Shown here: positions 17,226 through 26,103 of the stretch, in pieces | How positions within the stretch are numbered: the first letter of the stretch is position 1 | How the letters are laid out: each line of letters opens with the position of its first letter | Origin: Sphingomonas sp. CCH10-B3 | GTDB taxonomy: Bacteria > Pseudomonadota > Alphaproteobacteria > Sphingomonadales > Sphingomonadaceae | Length of the DNA stretch: 64,000 nucleotides | NCBI RefSeq assembly: GCF_001556185.1 | Contig: NZ_LSIJ01000021.1 | Span: 84,971 to 148,970 of the forward strand | Direction of reading: 5' to 3' | Made by a program: the position numbers and the translations under genes | Notes under the pieces: generated by a model | What the model was told of the DNA's origin: nothing | The model's database searches: none | The model's input: the letters and a program-made list of their open reading frames with translations, nothing else

Positions 17226-18005
17226 ATGGCTCGCCGCCGCCAAATCTACGAAGGCAAGGCCAAAATCCTCTATGAAGGTCCCGAACCAGGCACGCTGATC
17301 CAATATTTCAAGGATGATGCGACCGCGTTCAACGCCCAAAAAAAGGGCACGATCAGCGGTAAGGGTGTGCTCAACAACCGGATTTCGGAGCATATCTTCA
17401 CGTTGCTCGCGCTGATCGGCGTGCCGACGCACTTCATCCGCCGCCTCAACATGCGTGAGCAACTCATTCGCCAGGTCGAGATCGTGCCGATCGAAGTCGT
17501 CGTCCGCAACGTCGCGGCGGGCTCGCTGTCGAAGCGGCTGGGGATCGAGGAAGGCACGCAACTGCCGCGCACGATCATCGAGTATTTCTACAAGGACGAT
17601 GCGCTCGGCGATCCGATGATCACCGACGAACATATCGCCGCCTTCGGCTGGGCAAGCCAGGAAGAAATGCACGACATCGCCGATCTGGCGATCCGGGTGA
17701 ATGATTTCCTGTGCGGACTGTTCGCCGGAATTGGCATTCGCCTGATCGACTTCAAGCTCGAATTCGGCCGCATCTGGGACAATGACTATTCGCGGATCAT
17801 CCTCGCCGACGAGATCAGCCCCGATGGTTGCCGGTTGTGGGACATGGAGTCGGGCGAAAAGCTCGACAAGGACCGTTTCCGGCGCGATCTGGGCGGCGAA
17901 GTCGAGGCCTATCAGGAAGTCGCGCGTCGCCTCGGCCTCCTGCCCGAAGGCGCCGAGAACGCCGTTCTCGACCTCGAAAGCCATCGCAAGCGGCGCGGCA
18001 AATAA
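17226..18005 (+). CDS. purC: Phosphoribosylaminoimidazole-succinocarboxamide synthase
   Basis: A 259-residue SAICAR synthetase of de novo purine synthesis that joins CAIR and aspartate with ATP. The opening [14 protein letters not shown] is the ATP-binding hairpin. [18 protein letters not shown] and [12 protein letters not shown] are family signatures, and [14 protein letters not shown] contains the metal-site acidic residues. Length matches the bacterial enzyme. The next purine genes, purS and purQ, follow 313 bp downstream, separated by a small antisense membrane-protein gene. Confidence 0.95.
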   Translation: MARRRQIYEGKAKILYEGPEPGTLIQYFKDDATAFNAQKKGTISGKGVLNNRISEHIFTLLALIGVPTHFIRRLNMREQLIRQVEIVPIEVVVRNVAAGSLSKRLGIEEGTQLPRTIIEYFYKDDALGDPMITDEHIAAFGWASQEEMHDIADLAIRVNDFLCGLFAGIGIRLIDFKLEFGRIWDNDYSRIILADEISPDGCRLWDMESGEKLDKDRFRRDLGGEVEAYQEVARRLGLLPEGAENAVLDLESHRKRRGK

Positions 18006-18023
18006 CCCGCGCCGCTGATCGGC

Positions 18024-18173
18024 TCAGCCCTTGACCTTCAGCCCGCAGATGATGCCGAAAATGAAGCAGCAAAACAGCGCAAGCTGGACCTTGCCGCCGC
18101 TGTCGCCCCAGCCGAAATATTCACCGCCAAAGGCGAACAGCGCAATGAACATCACCATTGCCAACCCGGCCAT
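18024..18173 (-). CDS. 49-residue two-helix membrane protein
   Basis: A short ORF in antisense orientation between purC and purS. It encodes two hydrophobic stretches (LAMVMFIALFAFGGEYFGW and VQLALFCCFIFGIICGL) joined by a short hydrophilic turn and ending in KVKG. A good Shine-Dalgarno GGGTGAG lies 5 nt before the ATG at 18173. The clean two-helix hydropathy supports a real protein. I do not recognise a family; it could be a small inner-membrane regulator or structural peptide. The distance to purC (18 bp, convergent) leaves no room for a shared operon with the purine genes. Confidence 0.6.
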   Translation of the reverse strand: MAGLAMVMFIALFAFGGEYFGWGDSGGKVQLALFCCFIFGIICGLKVKG

Positions 18174-18317
18174 GTTACTCACCCCTTGCTGACGACACGG
18201 CATCGCACTTCGGCAATGCCCCGACGCCACTGTGTGCCCGAGGAGTAAACAAGTGATGAAGGTTGCGGCGAACCGGGCGCCCCGGCATAGCAGGCGAGCG
18301 TTAACAAGGAGTAATCC

Positions 18318-18547
18318 ATGAAATTGCGGATCGTGGTGACACTCAAGCCCGGCGTGCTCGACCCGCAGGGGCGCGCGATCCACAAGGCGCTTGGCGGCCT
18401 GGGCTTCGACGGCGTCAACGATGTCCGCGCGGGCAAGCTGTTCGAGCTCGACGTTGCCGACGACACCAGCGATGCTGCCATCGACGAGATGTGCCGCAAG
18501 CTGCTCGCCAATACGGTCATCGAAAACTACCGGGTGGAGCGCGGCTG

Positions 18548-18548
<1 letters not shown>
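18318..18548 (+). CDS. purS: Phosphoribosylformylglycinamidine synthase subunit PurS
   Basis: A 76-residue PurS, the small subunit that bridges PurL and PurQ in the three-part FGAM synthase. The core [20 protein letters not shown] followed by [13 protein letters not shown] matches the family closely. AAGGAGTAATCC gives a strong ribosome-binding site before the ATG. The stop overlaps the purQ ATG by one base, so the two subunits are translationally coupled. Confidence 0.95.
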
Positions 18549-19212
<664 letters not shown>

Positions 19213-19216
<4 letters not shown>

Positions 19217-19527
19217 CGTCCAAACAACCGCGTCCGCCGGGCGAGCAGCAGGATTACGCTCGGCCAGAACATCGTGTTCCAGATGTCGTGCCAGTCGCCC
19301 CACAGGTCGAGCGGCATGCCGCTGGCGATACGGTCGCGGATATCCCACGCTTCGCCCAGCAATGCCGCGGCGAGTACGACGCTCTAGGGCTTCCAGCTCG
19401 AAAGCTTCGACCCGAACAGCAGCGCTGACCCGAAGAACAGCCCCAGCGCGACGTAGATGTGCAAAGCATCCTTGGCGAGATGCGTCTGGCCGATCAGCCA
19501 CAGTTTGCTGGACTGGAGCCAGCTCAC
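19213..19527 (-). pseudogene. Small membrane protein gene interrupted by an in-frame amber codon
   Basis: The frame starts at GTG 19527, overlapping the YhhQ stop as GTGA, and encodes 47 residues (SWLQSSKLWLIGQTHLAKD..., hydrophobic IYVALGLFFGSALLFG, then KLSSWKP). A TAG stop is at 19384-19386. The same frame continues for 56 codons with coherent content (VVLAAALLGEAWDIRD, LWGDWHDIWNTMFWPSV, RRTRLFGR) and a natural stop at 19213. The likely ancestral codon is TGG (Trp), a single G-to-A change. Proteins with this continuous layout are, as I recall, common small hypotheticals in sphingomonads. It may be a pseudogene, a truncated but functional protein, a readthrough case, or a sequencing error. 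Confidence 0.7.
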
Positions 19528-20255
19528 ACATCGGCCCGGAAGGGGGTGAAATTGGTCCGGTCGTCGAACACATCGACGCCTTCGCGGCGCTTGAGGAAAT
19601 TGACGACCAGATAGGTGAACGGCGTCAGCAGCACTTCCCAGCTGACCTTCAGCACCCACTGCGTCACCAGTACTTGCAGCACCAGCGCATTGGTCCAGCC
19701 TTCGGCGCCCCAGAAGGCGAGCGGGTAGAAGATCAGGCTGTCGACCGCCTGCCCCGCTACGGTCGAGCCGATCGTGCGGCTCCACAACTGTTTGCCGCCG
19801 GTCCACAGCTTCATCCGGGCAAGGACGTAGGAATTGACGAATTCGCCCGCCCAGAAAGCCAGAACCGACGCGAACACGATACGCGGCACCTGGCCGAAAA
19901 TCGTCTCATAGGCGGCCTGGTTCTTCCAGTCGGGCGCGGGTGGCAACGCGACCACCACGAACGACATGAACGCCATGAACAGCACCGCGACCGTCCCCGC
20001 CCAGATCACCCGGCGTGCGCGGCCATAGCCATAGACTTCGGTCAGCACGTCACCGATCACATAGGAGATCGGGAAGAACAGGATGCCCGCGCCGAACGGC
20101 CAGTATCCGATCCCCGGCAGCCAGATCTGCGCGACCTTGCCTGCGCCGATCACGTTGGACAACAGGATGATCGCGACGAACGCTGCCATCACGAAATCGA
20201 AATATCGGAACGGCTCGCGCCCCAGTTCACGTGCCGAAACCGATTTCACGTCCAT
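19524..20255 (-). CDS. Queuosine precursor transporter (YhhQ family)
   Basis: A 243-residue inner-membrane protein with about six hydrophobic segments, belonging to the YhhQ/ECF-like family. This family imports queuosine precursors such as preQ0 and preQ1. Recognisable parts are FFPISYVIGDVLTEVYGYGRARR, the N-terminal FDFVMAAFVAIILLSNVIG and the NSYVLARMKLWTGGK segment. The ATG at 20255 is used; a GTG at 20267 would add four residues. Its stop overlaps the start of the interrupted small gene as GTGA, so they were one operon. tRNA-Arg(TCT) lies 80 bp upstream in the opposite direction. Confidence 0.88.
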   Translation of the reverse strand: MDVKSVSARELGREPFRYFDFVMAAFVAIILLSNVIGAGKVAQIWLPGIGYWPFGAGILFFPISYVIGDVLTEVYGYGRARRVIWAGTVAVLFMAFMSFVVVALPPAPDWKNQAAYETIFGQVPRIVFASVLAFWAGEFVNSYVLARMKLWTGGKQLWSRTIGSTVAGQAVDSLIFYPLAFWGAEGWTNALVLQVLVTQWVLKVSWEVLLTPFTYLVVNFLKRREGVDVFDDRTNFTPFRADV

Positions 20256-20334
20256 GTCAGCCCCCACATTCCGGTGTCAGCAGCTTTAACGGCGTTTCCC
20301 GACCACGCAATTCCGGCTAACAGGCATGCCGCGC

Positions 20335-20411
20335 GCGCCCGTAGTTCAACTGGATAGAGCACGAGCCTTCTAAGCTTGGAGTTGCAGGTTCGAGTCCTGC
20401 CGGGCGCGCCA
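20335..20411 (+). tRNA. tRNA-Arg (anticodon TCT)
   Basis: The 77-nt cloverleaf has acceptor stem GCGCCCG/CGGGCGC with discriminator G and an encoded CCA. The anticodon arm CGAGC-CTTCTAA-GCTTG gives anticodon TCT, and the T arm is GCAGG-TTCGAGT-CCTGC. It reads AGA codons, which are rare in this GC-rich genome. Confidence 0.97.
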
Positions 20412-20643
20412 AAATCGCACCAGCCCGCGCGATAATCGAACGCGAATCGTTGATCTTCCTCAAGAACTCGGCAAAGAGCGGCGTTTCGGCAGTGCGCGCG
20501 GCCTGGGGGGGCCGGATTCGTGAACGCCGCAGGGGGAAATGTAGTGCCATCTGCTTTCGTGTCGTGTTGACCCACGCGATCGTTGTTCGCGTTGCCGCTG
20601 GCATTACCACCACCGCCTCGCGCCACGGCGCCGGGAGGGTGTC

Positions 20644-21630
20644 ATGAGCCTTGCCGGCATGACCAGCGCGATGCTGCTGGCCGGGGCGCCGATCAACAAT
20701 GGCGGGATTGCGCTCGACCTTCCCGCCGAACTGATCGCGCAGGCCGAGCAGGACCGCAAGGCAGCACCCGCACCCGCAACTGGACCCGCGCCCGCCCCGC
20801 TTGATGCAACGGCTCAGTCGCGCGAAGTAGGCGAGAACGCCGAGCACGAAGCGATGGAAGTGATGGTCACCGTGCGTCAGCGCACGCCCGGTGACCCGCT
20901 CGAAAAGCTCAACGCCACGTCGTTCGCGGTAACGCAGGCCGTCGACAAGGCCGTCGTCGGCCCGGTCGCGCTGACCTTTGCCAAGATCGTGCCGACGCCA
21001 GTGCGCGACGGGCTCGGCAATTTCCTATTCAATCTTCACGAGCCGCGCGTGTTCGTGAATTTCATCCTCCAGCACAAGATCGGCAAGGCGGCCGAGACCT
21101 TTGCGCGCTTCTTCGTCAACACCACCATCGGCATCGGCGGGCTGTTCGACATCGCCAAGCGCAAGCCGTTCCGCCTGCCGCGCCGCCCCAACGGTTTTGC
21201 CGACACCCTCGGCTTCTACGGCGTGAAGCCCGGCGCCTATCTGTTCCTGCCGATCGTCGGGCCAACGACGGTGCGCGACATTTTCGGATCGATTGCCGAT
21301 CAGGCGCTGCTGCCGTTCGCCGTCGGGTCGCCGTTCAACCGGCCTGCGTTCACGCTGCCGACCAGCATCGCCCGCACGCTCGACCACCGCGCCTATTTCG
21401 ACGAGGAACTGCGGCGGATGCGCAGCAGCGACAAGGATCTCTATTCGCAGCGGCGCGACCTTTACCTGCAAATGCGGCAGGACGAGATCGACGATTTGCG
21501 CGGTCGCCCGCACACGCCGATTCGCTCGATGCCGCGTACCACCTTCACGCGGCCGCCCTCTGCCGAAGCCCCGGCCAGCCCGCCACCCTTGATCCCGGCC
21601 CCCGCACCCGCCATCCCTAGCCCGAAATAA
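20644..21630 (+). CDS. MlaA/VacJ-family outer-membrane lipid asymmetry protein
   Basis: A 328-residue protein whose core (residues about 85-250) matches MlaA: DPLEKLNATSFAVTQ, FLFNLHEPRVFVNF, RFFVNTTIGIGGLFDIA and DTLGFYGVKPGAYLFLPIVGPTTVRD. MlaA removes misplaced phospholipids from the outer leaflet and passes them to MlaC. The N-terminus has a weak hydrophobic segment but no lipobox Cys, unlike the classical lipoprotein, and no alternative upstream start restores one. A Pro/Ala-rich tail of about 40 residues is extra. GGGAGGGTGTC precedes the ATG. The CaiB-like gene follows 15 bp downstream and may be co-transcribed. Confidence 0.87.
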   Translation: MSLAGMTSAMLLAGAPINNGGIALDLPAELIAQAEQDRKAAPAPATGPAPAPLDATAQSREVGENAEHEAMEVMVTVRQRTPGDPLEKLNATSFAVTQAVDKAVVGPVALTFAKIVPTPVRDGLGNFLFNLHEPRVFVNFILQHKIGKAAETFARFFVNTTIGIGGLFDIAKRKPFRLPRRPNGFADTLGFYGVKPGAYLFLPIVGPTTVRDIFGSIADQALLPFAVGSPFNRPAFTLPTSIARTLDHRAYFDEELRRMRSSDKDLYSQRRDLYLQMRQDEIDDLRGRPHTPIRSMPRTTFTRPPSAEAPASPPPLIPAPAPAIPSPK

Positions 21631-21645
21631 CCGGGGAGAGCGGAC

Positions 21646-22728
21646 ATGCCGGGCGCATTATCGGGCATCAGGATCATCGAATTTGCCGGCATCGGCCCTG
21701 CCCCCTTTTGCGGGATGATGCTCGGCGATCACGGCGCCGAAGTGATCCGAATCGACCGCCCCGGCGCGCGGCTCGATCCACGTGACGCACTGTCGCGCAA
21801 CCGCCGCTCGGTCGTGATCGACATGAAGTCGCCCGAAGGTGTCGCCGCCGCGCGCGAGCTTTGCCGCAGCGCCGATGGCCTGATCGAAGGGTTCCGCCCG
21901 GGCGTGATGGAGCGGCTCGGCCTTGGCCCCGACCTGCTGCTCGGCGACAATCCGAAGCTGGTGTTCGGGCGCATGACCGGCTGGGGCCAGGCCGGCCCCT
22001 ATGCACAGGCTGCGGGGCACGACATCAATTACATCGCGCTGTCGGGCGTGCTGCATACCATCGGGCGCGCCGGCGAACGACCGGTGCCGCCGGTCAATTA
22101 TGTCGGCGATTTTGGCGGCGGCGGCATGTTGCTGGCGTTCGGGATGGTCGCGGCGCTGCTCGCGGTTAAGAATGGCGCACCCGGTCAGGTGATCGACGCG
22201 GCAATGACTGACGGCTCGGCGCTGCTCGCGGGGATGAGCTGGCATTTCCTCGAATCCGGCCTGAACCGCGACGAGACCGGCGCGAACATGCTCGACAGCG
22301 CGGCCCCCTTTTACGACAGCTATGCCTGCGCTGACGGCAAGTTCGTCGCCATCGGTTCGATCGAGCCGCAATTCTACGCATTGCTGCGCGCGGCGCTCGG
22401 GATCGAGCGCGATCCCGATTTCGACCGCCAGCATGATCGCGCCCTTTGGCCCGCGCAAAAGGCCAAGCTCGCCGCGATTTTCGCCGGCCGGACCCGTGAC
22501 GAATGGTGCGCGATCATGGAAGCAACCGACATCTGCTTTGCGCCCGTGCTGGCGATGCGCGAGGCGCCGCTGCATCCGCACAATGCCATGCGCGAAACCT
22601 TCATTTCGGTCGGCGGTGCGACTCAGCCCGCCCCGGCGCCGCGCTTTTCGGCAACGCCCGCGCCCTACCCGACCGCCGCACCCGAAGTCGGGGCCGACAC
22701 CGCCGCGCTGGCGCGACCGGCGCGCTAG
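21646..22728 (+). CDS. CaiB/BaiF family enzyme, alpha-methylacyl-CoA racemase-like
   Basis: A 360-residue family III CoA-transferase-fold protein. [22 protein letters not shown] and [10 protein letters not shown] are the conserved N-terminus. The [21 protein letters not shown] segment contains the Ala-Gly-His-Asp arrangement seen in alpha-methylacyl-CoA racemases, where His and Asp are the acid/base pair. Racemisation of 2-methylacyl-CoA esters is therefore more likely than CoA transfer, but family III transferases share most of these motifs. It follows mlaA by 15 bp; a shared lipid role is possible but unproven. Confidence 0.87.
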   Translation: MPGALSGIRIIEFAGIGPAPFCGMMLGDHGAEVIRIDRPGARLDPRDALSRNRRSVVIDMKSPEGVAAARELCRSADGLIEGFRPGVMERLGLGPDLLLGDNPKLVFGRMTGWGQAGPYAQAAGHDINYIALSGVLHTIGRAGERPVPPVNYVGDFGGGGMLLAFGMVAALLAVKNGAPGQVIDAAMTDGSALLAGMSWHFLESGLNRDETGANMLDSAAPFYDSYACADGKFVAIGSIEPQFYALLRAALGIERDPDFDRQHDRALWPAQKAKLAAIFAGRTRDEWCAIMEATDICFAPVLAMREAPLHPHNAMRETFISVGGATQPAPAPRFSATPAPYPTAAPEVGADTAALARPAR

Positions 22729-22907
22729 TCCCAACCGACCCTGCCTGGAACCCCGGTGGCGGCGCCTGCGCGGCCCAGATTGGGCCAAAAGCGCGAGTCG
22801 TGGGTCGTTTTTCTGCCGAAATGACAGGACGCCGCCTGCGTTTTTGGTTAGCTTTGCCTTTACCGACTCGGGAGCGCGGGGCCCCGGTCGGGACGGGGGC
22901 GTGAGTG

Positions 22908-23825
22908 ATGGGCACTGAACTGGCCTTGAGTGTCGGGCGGCTTCGTCCTGCAGCAGTGTCGGCCCTCAACGATGTCTATGAGGAAGATCCGGCTCTGGTC
23001 GTCCGCGATGTCGCGTCGCGGCCCCGGACCGCTGGGCACATCATCGTTTTCGCGAATGAAAAGGGCGGCGTCGGCAAATCGACGCTGGCGCTCCATGCCT
23101 GCGCGGCGCTTGCTGGCGCGGGCTACCGTGTGACCGGTTTCGACCTCGACTATCGCCAGCAGACGCTCGCGCGCTCGCTCACTAATCGCGAAGCAACCGC
23201 GCGCAGCCTTGGCGTCGCGCTGCCGATGCCGGTCGCAGGCGTCTTGCGGCAGCAGAATGGCGCGCAGCTGTGTCAGGAATTGGCGCGGATCGGCTGGGAC
23301 AGCGATTTCATCGTCATCGATGCGGCTGGCCATGATTCGCCGATTGCCCGCCGGGCGATCGCGCTCGCCGATACGCTGGTGACGCCGATCAACGGCTCGT
23401 TCGTCGATCTCGATCTGCTCGGCCGGTTTCGCGCCGATTATTCGAAGCTCGAAGCGGCCGGGTGCTTCGCCGCGCTCGTCAATGCGCTGCGCGACGCGCG
23501 CGCGAATGTCGGGATGCGCCCGCTCAACTGGGTGGTGATGCCCAATCGCATGCGTCAGGCAGGCAGCCAGAATGACCAGCGCTTCGAAAATGCGCTCGAG
23601 GAACTGGCGTCGGCATGTGATTTCCGCGTTGGCCGCGGGCTCGCGGAGCGCGTCGCTTATCGCGAACTGTTCCTGCTCGGCCTCACCCATCTCGACCTGA
23701 AATTTATCCGGGGGATCGGCCGCCTTCGCGGCGCCGCGCGTGACGAGCTGACCGGATTCATGGAGGATCTGCGGCTGCCCGAAACGCCGCTGTTCGTCCG
23801 CCGCTTCGGCGAACGCCGCGCCTGA
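22908..23825 (+). CDS. mipZ: MipZ-type division-plane positioning ATPase
   Basis: A 305-residue ParA/MinD-superfamily ATPase. The deviant Walker A lies at residues 52-59 (EKGGVGKST) in VFANEKGGVGKSTLALHA. The switch region GFDLDYRQQTLARSLTNR and the FIVIDAAGHDSPIARRAIALAD Walker B segment match MipZ of Caulobacter, which forms a ParB-linked gradient that restricts FtsZ to midcell. The N-terminal 40 residues are extra relative to MipZ. ATG 22908 is chosen; GTG 22905 would add one residue. It stands alone between a CaiB enzyme and an acylase. An alternative is another orphan ParA. Confidence 0.82.
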   Translation: MGTELALSVGRLRPAAVSALNDVYEEDPALVVRDVASRPRTAGHIIVFANEKGGVGKSTLALHACAALAGAGYRVTGFDLDYRQQTLARSLTNREATARSLGVALPMPVAGVLRQQNGAQLCQELARIGWDSDFIVIDAAGHDSPIARRAIALADTLVTPINGSFVDLDLLGRFRADYSKLEAAGCFAALVNALRDARANVGMRPLNWVVMPNRMRQAGSQNDQRFENALEELASACDFRVGRGLAERVAYRELFLLGLTHLDLKFIRGIGRLRGAARDELTGFMEDLRLPETPLFVRRFGERRA

Positions 23826-23866
23826 CCGGTTGCCGCCACCGGGTGACGCCGTTAGGCTCCGTGGCC

Positions 23867-26053
23867 ATGAACATGCGTTCCCTCACGCTCGCCGCGCTCG
23901 CCTTTGCGGCTGCTGCCCCCGTTCCTGCCCTGGCCCAGACCGACACTGTTGAGCGGGCGCGCTGGGCGGCAACCGCGCAGCGAACCATGATCAAGCGCGA
24001 CGACTGGGGCATTGCCCATGTCCACGGCAAGACCGATGCCGACGCCGTCTTCGCGATGATGTACGCGCAGGCCGAAGACGACTTCAATCGCGTCGAGACC
24101 AACTATCTGGTCGCGCTCGGTCGGCTCGCGGAGGCTGAGGGCGAAATGGCGCTGTGGCAGGATCTGCGCCAGCGGCTCTACATCGACCCGGCGACCCTGC
24201 GCCAGCAGTTTGCCGACAGCCCCGCCTGGCTGCAGGCGCTGATGCGCAGTTGGGCCGATGGGCTGAATTATTATCTGTTCACCCACCCGACTGTGCGCCC
24301 GCGCGTCATCAAACATTTCGAGCCGTGGATGGCGCTCGCCTTTTCCGAAGGGTCGATCGGCGGCGACATCGAAGACGTCAGCCTGCGCCAGCTCGCGGCC
24401 TTTTACGGTGGCAAGCAACTGGCGATGGCCGATCCCGATCCGCGCGCCTATCGCGAGCCGCAGGGATCGAACGGTATCGCCATCGCGCCGCCGCGGACCA
24501 AGGATGGCCATGCGCTGTTGCTGATCAATCCGCACACTAGCTTCTTCTTCCGCTCCGAACAGCAAGTGACGAGCGATCAGGGGCTGAACGTCTATGGCGC
24601 CGCCACCTGGGGCCAGTTCTTCATCTATCAGGGCTTCAATGCCCATGCCGGCTGGATGCACACGTCGAGCGGCGTCGATTCGGTCGACGAATTCGCCGAG
24701 ACGATCGTCGAACAGGCCGGCAAGCGCTTCTACCGCTATGGCCGTGATTTGCGCCCCGTAAAGGTCCGACCGATCACGCTGTCGTACCGGCTGGCGGACG
24801 GCACGCTCGGCACCCGCCGCTTTACGACCTACGCAACGCACCACGGCCCGATCACGCGCAGCGCCGGGGACAAGTGGATTGCCTTTGCGCTGATGAACAA
24901 GCCGATGGCCGCGCTCGAACAGAGCTTCCTGCGCACCAAGGCCACGACGCTCGCCGAATTTCTGAAGGTCGCCGAGCGGCGCGCGAATAGTTCGAACAAC
25001 ACGCTGTTCGCCGACGACAAGGGCGTGATTGCCTATCTCCACCCGCAATTCGTGCCCAAGCGCAACGACCGCTTCGATTATCGCAAACCGGTCGACGGCA
25101 GCGACCCCGCAACCGACTGGCAAGGGCTGCACACGCTAAGCGAGCTGCCCGCCGCCGTTGCGCCCAACACCGGCTGGGTGATGAACACCAATGACTGGCC
25201 ATGGTCAGCGGCAGGGCCCGATAGTCCGAAGGCGAGTGCTTTTCCTCGCTATATGGATACAGCGGGTGAGAATCCGCGCGGCCTGCACGCAACCGCGCTG
25301 CTCACCCCGGCGCGCGACCTGACCGTCGAGGGATTGCGCGCGCTTGCCTTCGATTCGCATCTCAATGCTTTCGACCCGCTGATCCCCGGCCTTGTCACCG
25401 CGTGGGAAGCGCTGCCGGAGGGCGCGCAAAAGACCAAGCTCGCACGCCCGGTCGCGCTGCTGAAGGGCTGGGATCGCCGCTGGGCGGCCGATTCGGTCGC
25501 GACGTCGCTGGCGATTTTCTGGGGCGAGGCGCTGTGGGGCGAGACGATCCGCGACCTTGAGCTCGAAACGGTCGGGCTAGCGCATTACCGCGCGATGGAA
25601 GCCGCTTCACCGGCGCGCAAGCTGAAGGCGCTCGAAATCGCGGTCGACCGGCTGACGGCCGATTTCGGTTCGACCGAAGTACCGTGGGGCGACATCAACC
25701 GCTTCCAGCGCAACGACGCGGCGATCGTCCAGAAATTCGATGACGTCAAGCCGAGCACACCGGTCGGTTTCGCCTCGGCGCAATGGGGCTCGCTCGCGTC
25801 GTTCGGCGCGCGCGCTTATCCGGGCACCAAGCGCTATTACGGCACTGGCGGCAACAGCTTCGTCGCGGTGGTCGAATTCGGCCCACAGGTCCGCGCCATT
25901 GCCGTGACGGCAGGCGGCGAAAGCGGCGATCCGGCGTCGAAGCATTTCAACGATCAGGCAACGCGCTACGCCACCGGCGCGCTACGCCCGGTCTATTTCT
26001 GGCCGAGCGAGCTGACCGGCCATGTCGAGCGGCAGTACCACCCCGGCCGCTAA
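23867..26053 (+). CDS. Secreted penicillin-acylase family Ntn-hydrolase
   Basis: A 728-residue enzyme with a signal peptide (RSLTLAALAFAAAAPVPALAQ). The family is made as a precursor and self-cleaves before a Ser that becomes the beta-chain N-terminal nucleophile. Here this is Ser201 in REPQGSNGIAIAP. RDDWGIAHVHGKTDADAVFAMMYAQAEDD marks the alpha chain, and NPHTSFFFR and HAGWMHTSSGVDSVDEF mark the beta chain. Members include penicillin acylases and N-acyl-homoserine-lactone acylases, so a role in quorum quenching or side-chain amide cleavage is plausible. The substrate cannot be decided. Located in the periplasm after export. Confidence 0.9.
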   Translation: MNMRSLTLAALAFAAAAPVPALAQTDTVERARWAATAQRTMIKRDDWGIAHVHGKTDADAVFAMMYAQAEDDFNRVETNYLVALGRLAEAEGEMALWQDLRQRLYIDPATLRQQFADSPAWLQALMRSWADGLNYYLFTHPTVRPRVIKHFEPWMALAFSEGSIGGDIEDVSLRQLAAFYGGKQLAMADPDPRAYREPQGSNGIAIAPPRTKDGHALLLINPHTSFFFRSEQQVTSDQGLNVYGAATWGQFFIYQGFNAHAGWMHTSSGVDSVDEFAETIVEQAGKRFYRYGRDLRPVKVRPITLSYRLADGTLGTRRFTTYATHHGPITRSAGDKWIAFALMNKPMAALEQSFLRTKATTLAEFLKVAERRANSSNNTLFADDKGVIAYLHPQFVPKRNDRFDYRKPVDGSDPATDWQGLHTLSELPAAVAPNTGWVMNTNDWPWSAAGPDSPKASAFPRYMDTAGENPRGLHATALLTPARDLTVEGLRALAFDSHLNAFDPLIPGLVTAWEALPEGAQKTKLARPVALLKGWDRRWAADSVATSLAIFWGEALWGETIRDLELETVGLAHYRAMEAASPARKLKALEIAVDRLTADFGSTEVPWGDINRFQRNDAAIVQKFDDVKPSTPVGFASAQWGSLASFGARAYPGTKRYYGTGGNSFVAVVEFGPQVRAIAVTAGGESGDPASKHFNDQATRYATGALRPVYFWPSELTGHVERQYHPGR

Positions 26054-26103
26054 GCCGGGACGCTCACTGGCCTTGTCGGGGAAAGCGGCTTATTGCGAGG
26101 GCC

